Assembly (NCBI GenBank): GCA_002421645.1
Contig: DIST01000062.1
Span: forward strand, 1 to 22,267
Direction: 5' to 3'
DNA length: 22,267 bases
Origin: Flavobacterium sp. UBA6203
GTDB lineage: Bacteria; Bacteroidota; Bacteroidia; Flavobacteriales; Flavobacteriaceae
The notes under the pieces were generated by a model that worked only from the letters and a program-made list of their open reading frames with translations, was not told the DNA's origin and made no database searches. This document shows positions 15,457 to 20,348 of the stretch, one piece after another; the stretch's first letter is position 1; each line of letters opens with the position of its first letter. Made by a program: the position numbers and the translations under genes.

Positions 15457-15894
15457 TCAAACGGCATTTAAAATTGCTAAAATATCTTCTCCGAATTTCT
15501 CCGCTTTTTGTTTCCCGAAACCTTTGATTTGTTGTAATTCATCTAAGTTGCTTGGCTTGTACATGGCTAAATCGATTAATTCTGAATTGTGACAAATCAT
15601 AAAATTCTTTAATTTGAGTTGTTCTGCTTTTTCAATTCTCCATTGTCTTAAATAATTGAACACTTGTTTATCTTTTGGATTCAAGTCTTCATACGATTTA
15701 CGTTCTAATCGCTCTGGTTTTTCTTGTTCTTCTGATTCATAATGAACAATAACTGACCAATGTGCTGCTTCACTTTCAACAAATTGCGTACTCGATTTTT
15801 TAAACGTAACCGAATTCAAAAAAGCATTCAATTGTTGTTGGTCGTACTCCAAAAATGCGTTATCCAAACGGATTGAAAATACTCTAACTTGCAT
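15457..15894 (-). CDS. Standalone HRDC domain protein
   Basis: A 145-residue protein. The C-terminal half (about 72-145) is an HRDC nucleic-acid-binding domain: VFNYLRQWRIEKAEQLKLKN (79-98), then the conserved SELIDLAMYKPSNLDELQQI and KGFGKQKAEKFGEDILAIL. The N-terminal half (1-65) is a small strand-rich region (MQVRVFSIRLDNAFL) with no recognised domain. HRDC normally sits at the end of RecQ helicases or RNase D, but here there is no helicase or nuclease part and no sign of a broken upstream ORF. It starts 7 nt after the stop of a single-stranded DNA-binding protein, which supports a role on single-stranded DNA or recombination intermediates. That role is inference. Confidence 0.9.
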   Translation of the reverse strand: MQVRVFSIRLDNAFLEYDQQQLNAFLNSVTFKKSSTQFVESEAAHWSVIVHYESEEQEKPERLERKSYEDLNPKDKQVFNYLRQWRIEKAEQLKLKNFMICHNSELIDLAMYKPSNLDELQQIKGFGKQKAEKFGEDILAILNAV

Positions 15895-15901
15895 AACATC
15901 C

Positions 15902-16225
15902 TTATTTACCGATTAACAAAATTTCATTCGCAATTACTTCTGTAACATAGCGTTTGATTCCGTCTTTATCGTCGTAACTTCTGTGAGTAAGTTTGCCTTC
16001 AATTCCGATTTCTTTTCCTTTGGTTACAAATCGTTCAATAATTTCGGCTGTTTTTCCCCAAGCGGTTACTCGGTGCCATTGTGTTTGTTCTACTTTGTCG
16101 CCGTTTTCACGATAATACACTTCGTTTGTAGCGATGCTGATGTTTGCTAATTTTTTTCCTCCTTCAAGGTTTTTGATTTCTGGTTCTTGACCCACGTGTC
16201 CGATTAATTGTACTGAATTCTTCAT
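15902..16225 (-). CDS. Single-stranded DNA-binding protein, short form lacking acidic tail (copy 1)
   Basis: A 107-residue OB-fold SSB. Landmarks are NSVQLIGHVGQEPEIKNLE, the WHRVTAWGKTAEIIERFVTKG core (51-71) and EGKLTHRSYDDKDGIKRY. The protein ends just after the OB fold (ANEILLIGK) and lacks the flexible linker and the acidic DDIPF-type tip that recruits replication and repair partners. It is about 70% identical to the neighbouring copy at 16358-16678 by eye, so the two arose by tandem duplication. The ATG at 16225 is embedded in TACGCCATG, a context shared with copy 2. The HRDC gene follows after 7 nt. Confidence 0.93.
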   Translation of the reverse strand: MKNSVQLIGHVGQEPEIKNLEGGKKLANISIATNEVYYRENGDKVEQTQWHRVTAWGKTAEIIERFVTKGKEIGIEGKLTHRSYDDKDGIKRYVTEVIANEILLIGK

Positions 16226-16266
16226 GGCGTATAAATATTAAATGTTTGTGTTATTTGATTTTTTGG

Positions 16267-16311
16267 AACACAGATTTAAGAAATTGGAATAATTTAAAAA
16301 ATCTATGTGTT
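16267..16311. repeat. Imperfect inverted repeat between the two SSB genes
   Basis: AACACAGATTT (16267-16277) pairs with AAATCTATGTGTT (16299-16311) apart from a 2-nt bulge, around a loop of about 21 nt. The 132-nt gap shows no clear promoter box for copy 1. The structure could be a weak attenuator or a worn copy of a dispersed repeat. Confidence 0.4.
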
Positions 16312-16357
16312 GAATTTTGAAATTGAATTTGTCCCGAAGATTAGGGATTGAACTTGA

Positions 16358-16678
16358 CTATTTGTTTAATAAAACCAATTCATTTGCAACCACTTCTGTG
16401 ATGTAACGTTTGTTTCCGTCTTTATCGTCGTAGCTTCTGTGGGTTAGTTTACCTTCGATAGCAACGTAACTTCCTTTGGTTAATAAATTTTCAATGATAT
16501 CTACTGTTTTTCCCCAAGCGGAAACACGGTGCCATTCGGTTTGTTCTACTTTTTCACCTTTGGCGTTTGTGTAACTTTCATTTGTAGCAATTGTGAAGTT
16601 AGCTACTCTTCCAGATTCTAAGTTTTTGATTTCTGGTTCTTGACCTACATGTCCGATTAATTGTACTCTGTTTTTCAT
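16358..16678 (-). CDS. Single-stranded DNA-binding protein, short form lacking acidic tail (copy 2)
   Basis: A 106-residue OB-fold SSB paralogue of the gene just downstream. It shares the MKN-VQLIGHVGQEPEIKNLE start, WHRVSAWGKTVDIIENLLTKG (50-70) and EGKLTHRSYDDKDGNKRY. It has one codon less than copy 1 near residue 24. Differences cluster in the SYTNAKGE loop (35-42) and in TKGSYVAIE (68-76). Like copy 1 it stops right after the OB fold and lacks the acidic C-terminal tip, so neither is likely to be the main replicative SSB, which should be encoded elsewhere. The shared CGCCATG start context indicates that the upstream region was duplicated too. Confidence 0.93.
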   Translation of the reverse strand: MKNRVQLIGHVGQEPEIKNLESGRVANFTIATNESYTNAKGEKVEQTEWHRVSAWGKTVDIIENLLTKGSYVAIEGKLTHRSYDDKDGNKRYITEVVANELVLLNK

Positions 16679-16764
16679 GGCGTGTAAAAATTTAAATAAT
16701 TAATAAAATTGATTTTTGAAATTGAACTTGCATTTGAATTTTGCTTTCATTCATTTCGACAGTG

Positions 16765-16772
16765 CAAAGATG
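16765..16772 (-). promoter_or_regulatory. Weak candidate -7 box for the SSB pair
   Basis: On the minus strand CATCTTTG differs from TAnnTTTG at the first base only, about 87 nt upstream of the copy 2 ATG. No TTG is seen at the -33 spacing. It is the best candidate in the divergent gap, but weak. Confidence 0.3.
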
Positions 16773-16817
16773 TGGCAAGAAAAAAACGTTATTCGGTTAT
16801 TAGCTATTTAATATCGG

Positions 16818-16867
16818 TTGTAAATATTTGTAAACGTTTGTAAATGGAAAATATTTTTGTATATTAG
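16818..16867 (+). promoter_or_regulatory. Promoter with three phased TTGTAAA repeats
   Basis: TTGTAAA occurs three times at exact 10-base steps (16818-16824, 16828-16834 and 16838-16844). TTTG at 16837-16840, in the last copy, can serve as the -33 element. After a 19-nt spacer, TATATTAG (16860-16867) matches the -7 consensus at all but one base. The predicted start is near 16874, 16 nt before the ATG at 16890. Helically phased copies overlapping and upstream of the -33 element suggest an operator for an activator or repressor. Confidence 0.5.
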
Positions 16868-16889
16868 CTTTAATTATAAGACTTTACAG

Positions 16890-17387
16890 ATGAAAAAATC
16901 AATCTTTCAAAAAAGTATTTATTTTTTACTTTTTATTTGTTCGTTTACTGCTTTTGCACAAAACACCTTGAATTACAACGATGAAAAAGGTTCGCCAAAA
17001 GCTACTTTGCAAGATGTAAAATGGATTGTAGGCAATTGGACAGGCGAAGCTTTAGGAGGCATTTGCCAAGAAACGTGGAGCGAACCGATTGGAAATTCGA
17101 TGATGTTTAGCTTCAAATTAGTGGTTGCTGGTAAAGTTGCTTTCTATGAATTGGGACACATTATTGAAAAAGACAAAACCCTTTTGTTACAACTCAAACA
17201 TTTTGATGGTGAACTGAAAGGTTGGGAAAAAGCGGAAGTTAGTGAGAATTTTAGATTGGTAAAAGTTACTCCAACGCATGTGTATTTCGACAAATTTACG
17301 TTTGAGAAAATTTCGGATAACGAGATTAATATTTACGTGGTTTTTGAGGATAGTGGTAAAGAGATGAAGTTTAATTTTAAGAAGTAA
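16890..17387 (+). CDS. Secreted DUF6265-type protein
   Basis: A 165-residue protein from the ATG at 16890, with a clear signal peptide (KSIYFLLFICSFTAFA, cleavage before Gln). The mature part holds the DUF6265 hallmark VKWIVGNWTGEALGGICQET, followed by WSEPIGNSMMFSFKLV and LKHFDGELKGWE. This resembles a small lipocalin-like beta barrel that assesses 'how much is left', but its ligand and role are unknown. I rejected an in-frame TTG start at 16857 because it would lie in the promoter spacer. The gene is divergent from the SSB pair and is separated from the zinc-ribbon gene by a strong palindrome. Confidence 0.85.
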   Translation: MKKSIFQKSIYFLLFICSFTAFAQNTLNYNDEKGSPKATLQDVKWIVGNWTGEALGGICQETWSEPIGNSMMFSFKLVVAGKVAFYELGHIIEKDKTLLLQLKHFDGELKGWEKAEVSENFRLVKVTPTHVYFDKFTFEKISDNEINIYVVFEDSGKEMKFNFKK

Positions 17388-17394
17388 TTTTTCC

Positions 17395-17427
17395 AGACCT
17401 GACAGGTTTCGAAAACCTGTCAGGTCT
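17395..17427. repeat. Perfect 15-bp inverted repeat (possible dispersed palindrome or terminator)
   Basis: AGACCTGACAGGTTT (17395-17409) is the perfect reverse complement of AAACCTGTCAGGTCT (17413-17427), with a 3-nt loop CGA. It starts 7 nt after the DUF6265 gene stop. It would form a very stable hairpin on either strand, but neither side has a long T run. Near-identical CCTGACAGG palindromes are common between genes of flavobacteria, so I read it as a copy of a dispersed palindromic family that may also reduce read-through. Confidence 0.8.
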
Positions 17428-17444
17428 AACAAAATAGTATAACT

Positions 17445-17795
17445 ATGAGTAAAACCTGTTTAGAATGTGGCGATAAAATCATCGGTCGCGAAGACAAAAA
17501 ATTTTGTTCGGATGGTTGCCGCAATGCGTACAACAACAAAATGAACAAAGATCAGAACAATCTGATGCGCAACATTAATAACAAATTGCGTAAAAATTAC
17601 CGCATTTTGTGTGAACTCAACCCAGAAGACAAAGGAAAAACCACGAAAACCAAATTGCTAAGCAAAGGTTTCGATTTTGAGTTTTTTACCAGCATGTTAC
17701 AAACCAAAACCGGCAATACCTATTTCTTTTTGTACGACCAAGGCTATCGTGCTTTGGAAGATGATTTTTATATGTTGGTAAAGAAAGATAGTTAA
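17445..17795 (+). CDS. Zinc-ribbon protein (DUF2116-like)
   Basis: A 116-residue protein. The N-terminal zinc ribbon is Cys5-x2-Cys8 and Cys21-x3-Cys25 (CLECGDK ... FCSDGCRNAYNN), the layout of small DUF2116-type ribbons. A basic helical stretch follows (about 28-50, LMRNINNKLRKNYRIL). The C-terminal domain (about 55-112) holds LLSKGFDFEFFTSML and TYFFLYDQGYRALEDD, a conserved Bacteroidota module of unknown role. Basic charge and the ribbon suggest nucleic-acid or protein binding, unproven. The next gene starts 8 nt after its stop. Confidence 0.85.
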   Translation: MSKTCLECGDKIIGREDKKFCSDGCRNAYNNKMNKDQNNLMRNINNKLRKNYRILCELNPEDKGKTTKTKLLSKGFDFEFFTSMLQTKTGNTYFFLYDQGYRALEDDFYMLVKKDS

Positions 17796-17803
17796 GAAGA
17801 TAG

Positions 17804-18451
17804 ATGAAAGAGGAAAGAGAAAAGATTTCATTTAGAGAAGAATTAACTATTTCAAAAATTAGACTTTGGGGTGGATTTATAGTTAGTTTACTTCTGAGTT
17901 TTTCGGCATATTTATTTTTTACTTCTATACGAGATTTATATAGATTATTCTCATTAACAGAAAATTTTGAGTATTTAAAATTTACATCTGAAGAATTACA
18001 ATTTTATAACTTATTCTATGCTTTTTTGGGACTTATTATTGGGCTACATTTCTTCATTAAGATAAATTTGGATAAAAATAAATCGTACTTGGATAGACGA
18101 ATTCAATTCACTCGAAAAAAAGCAATTGCAAATCAAAACACTTTAATATGGTATTTCATGTTAGTTTTTTCAAAATTTGCATTTCTATATGGTGGATTCA
18201 TAATGGGCGGATTCGGCTTAGAAAACAACTATAATTCAAATCTCTTTCTTTATCTAAATTTTTATAATGAATACAAACTCATATTTATACTAATCATTTT
18301 AGTTCTTTTATCACAATCTTTGATGACACCAATGATTCCTTTTAAAACAAAAATCAAAATAGTGTTACTTCTTGTTTTATTTGCATTTCTCTTTTCCCAA
18401 TTTAATTTAATAGATATCGAAGCTTTAATAACAAAAATGAAATCACAGTAA
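17804..18451 (+). CDS. Multi-pass membrane protein of unknown function
   Basis: A 215-residue protein with about five membrane segments (near residues 17-38, 68-90, 113-138, 154-176 and 184-203) and a charged N-terminus, MKEEREKISFREEL. I recognise no family or conserved motif. Codon use is very AT-rich, partly because of the hydrophobic content. It is packed between the zinc-ribbon gene (8-nt gap) and the SDR gene, with which it shares a TAATG overlap, so translation of the SDR protein is probably coupled to it. Confidence 0.75.
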   Translation: MKEEREKISFREELTISKIRLWGGFIVSLLLSFSAYLFFTSIRDLYRLFSLTENFEYLKFTSEELQFYNLFYAFLGLIIGLHFFIKINLDKNKSYLDRRIQFTRKKAIANQNTLIWYFMLVFSKFAFLYGGFIMGGFGLENNYNSNLFLYLNFYNEYKLIFILIILVLLSQSLMTPMIPFKTKIKIVLLLVLFAFLFSQFNLIDIEALITKMKSQ

Positions 18452-19287
18452 TGAATAAAAAAATCTCTATACTCGGCTGCGGTTGGCTGGGTTTACCTTT
18501 AGCCAAATCATTACTTTCAAAAGGTTACGAAATAAAAGGTTCAACGACTTCGGAAAGCAAATTAGACCTGTTAAAAAATGCTGGAATTTCGCCTTTCCAA
18601 ATTCAATTGGAGGAACATCAAATCATTGGAAATATGGAAGATTTTTTGAAAGAAACCGATGTATTAATTATTGATATTCCGCCTGGATTGAGAAGAGAAA
18701 CTTCGACTTCAAACGAAATGACATTTGTAAATAAAGTAAAACCGTTGATTCCGTTTATCGAAAAATCAGGTGTTCAGAAAGTTGTTTTTGTGAGTTCGAC
18801 TTCGGTTTATGGTGATGATTCTCCAATTGTTGAAATTACGGAAGAAACAAAACCAAATCCCGATACCGAAAGTGGCAAACAATTAGTTATTGCCGAAACC
18901 CTTTTACAATCAAATCCGCATTTTAAAACTACGGTAATTCGTTTTGGTGGTTTGCTTGGCGAAGATCGTCATCCCGTGAAATTTTTAGCAGGAAGAACGA
19001 ATGTTGAAAATCCGGATGCTCCTGTGAATATGATTCAAAGAGATGATTGTATTGGAATTATTGAAAAAGTTCTCGACTTCGCTCGAAATGACAATTGGGA
19101 ATGGAATCAAACCTTTAACGCTGTCGCACCTCAGCATCCAACACGCAAAGCATATTATCACAAAAAAGCGGATATTTTGAATTTGCCATTGCCTACCTTT
19201 GCCGAAAATTCAGAATCGAAAGGTAAAATTATTTCTAGTGAAAAAGTGGAAAGAATTTTGGGCTATTCGTTTCAAAAAGAAATTTAA
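18451..19287 (+). CDS. YeeZ-like SDR family NAD(P)-binding protein
   Basis: A 278-residue protein with an N-terminal Rossmann fold: the dinucleotide motif GCGWLG (9-14) sits in ISILGCGWLGLPLAKSLLSKGYE. Later landmarks are VLIIDIPPG (71-79), VFVSSTSVYGD (112-122), VIRFGGLLGEDRHP and FLAGR (168-182). The order and lack of a long C-terminal domain fit the YeeZ-like atypical extended SDR group. The canonical catalytic Tyr-x3-Lys is not where expected: the region around 140-146 reads ESGKQLVIAE, without Tyr. Redox activity is therefore doubtful and the substrate unknown. The start overlaps the preceding stop (TAATG), and the permease starts 2 nt after its own stop. Confidence 0.9.
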   Translation: MNKKISILGCGWLGLPLAKSLLSKGYEIKGSTTSESKLDLLKNAGISPFQIQLEEHQIIGNMEDFLKETDVLIIDIPPGLRRETSTSNEMTFVNKVKPLIPFIEKSGVQKVVFVSSTSVYGDDSPIVEITEETKPNPDTESGKQLVIAETLLQSNPHFKTTVIRFGGLLGEDRHPVKFLAGRTNVENPDAPVNMIQRDDCIGIIEKVLDFARNDNWEWNQTFNAVAPQHPTRKAYYHKKADILNLPLPTFAENSESKGKIISSEKVERILGYSFQKEI

Positions 19288-19289
19288 TA

Positions 19290-20213
19290 ATGGCTTATTT
19301 TAGCGTATTTCACAATTACATTAAGCAAAAGAAAAATGCGATTGGCTTACCGATTTTAGCATTAATTTGGATTAGTTTTTTCTGGGGAACCACTTGGATT
19401 GCTTCCAAAGAAGGCGTAAAACACATGCCTCCGATGCAATTGGTAGCACTGCGTCAACTTTTTGGTGGATTGTTGTATTTGCTGTATTTCTTAATCAAAA
19501 AACATCCTTGGCCAAATAAACGACAATGGCGTACGATTTTGGTTTTAAGTGTTTTGAATTTCATGCTGAGTAACGGTTTGAGTACTTGGGGCGTGAAATA
19601 CATTTCGAGTGGTTTGGGTGCGATTATTGGTTCAATTTTTCCACTTTGGATTGTTATTATCCGTTTGTTTCGCGGTCAAAAAACATCTTGGAAAGCGGTT
19701 GTTGGCTTGATTGTCGCTTTTGGCGGAATTTGCGTCATTTTCTACGATTACCTCAACGATTTCTTAGAACCTGAATTCCGATTTGGAATTTTACTTTCGG
19801 TAATTGCTACGTTTACTTGGGCGTTGTCTTCGATTTATATCAAAGAAAATAAAACGAATTTCAATCCGTATTTTAGTTTGGGATTACAAATGTTGATTTC
19901 GAGTATTGTGATTTCGAGCGTAATTGGATTTAATGGTACTTCGGTTCCATTGAGTGAAATTCCAGCAATTTCCTGGTGGTCGATTGGTTATTTAGTAGTT
20001 TTTGGTTCGGTGTTGACGTTTATAGCGTTTATTTATGCCTTAGAAAATTTACCAACCGAAATCAGCAGTTTGTATGCCTACATCAATCCTATGGTAGCGT
20101 TGTTTTTTGGTTATTTATTATTTAATGAACCTTTAACGACTGCTATTATTATTGGCGGAACAATAACGATTACTGGACTTTATATAGTGAATCGCGCGAT
20201 TAAGAAGAAATAA
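19290..20213 (+). CDS. DMT superfamily transporter (EamA family)
   Basis: A 307-residue inner-membrane permease with about ten membrane helices arranged as two EamA repeats (about residues 18-150 and 165-300). Typical landmarks are WISFFWGTTWIASKEGVKHMPP in repeat 1 and LSVIATFTWALSSIYIKEN in repeat 2. The end is PMVALFFGYLLFNEPLTTAIIIGG. Family members export metabolites or amino acids; the substrate cannot be predicted here. It starts 2 nt after the SDR stop and closes the plus-strand run. A dispersed-type inverted repeat and a terminator follow. Confidence 0.92.
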   Translation: MAYFSVFHNYIKQKKNAIGLPILALIWISFFWGTTWIASKEGVKHMPPMQLVALRQLFGGLLYLLYFLIKKHPWPNKRQWRTILVLSVLNFMLSNGLSTWGVKYISSGLGAIIGSIFPLWIVIIRLFRGQKTSWKAVVGLIVAFGGICVIFYDYLNDFLEPEFRFGILLSVIATFTWALSSIYIKENKTNFNPYFSLGLQMLISSIVISSVIGFNGTSVPLSEIPAISWWSIGYLVVFGSVLTFIAFIYALENLPTEISSLYAYINPMVALFFGYLLFNEPLTTAIIIGGTITITGLYIVNRAIKKK

Positions 20214-20218
20214 ATTTA

Positions 20219-20275
20219 GCCACGGATTAAAAGATTAGAAGGATTACAATCTGTGAAAATCCTTTAATCCGTGGC
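20219..20275. repeat. Inverted repeat downstream of the permease gene (dispersed type)
   Basis: The first 18 bases, starting GCCACGGATTAAA (20219-20231), match the reverse complement of the last 18, ending TTTAATCCGTGGC (20263-20275), at 17 positions. The central 21 bases include ACAATCTGTG. It starts 6 nt after the permease stop. CCACGGATTAAA-type elements recur in flavobacterial intergenic DNA, so this is probably one copy of a repeat family. A role as 3'-end structure is possible. Confidence 0.75.
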
Positions 20276-20304
20276 GATAATCTTTACTATTTTATCAAAC
20301 AAAA

Positions 20305-20329
20305 AAATCCCACCTAAAAGATGGGATTT
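20305..20329. terminator. Terminator for the M13 peptidase gene (probably bidirectional)
   Basis: AAATCCCA (20305-20312) pairs perfectly with TGGGATTT (20322-20329) around a 9-nt loop. On the minus strand it is followed by a T-rich tract (TTTTGTTT), as expected for the end of the M13 peptidase transcript 20 nt after its stop. On the plus strand GATTTTATTTT follows, so it may also stop the permease message. Confidence 0.8.
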
Positions 20330-20348
20330 GATTTTATTTTGAATTTGA

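Noticed and set aside
16331..16346. TCCC...GGGA hairpin after the second SSB gene
   Set aside because: Only four paired bases and no adjacent T run on the minus strand; too weak for a terminator.
16818..16844. TTGTAAA repeats as a CRISPR array or replication iterons
   Set aside because: Units are only 7 bases at 10-base steps, with no spacers, no cas genes and no rep gene; a promoter operator explains them better.
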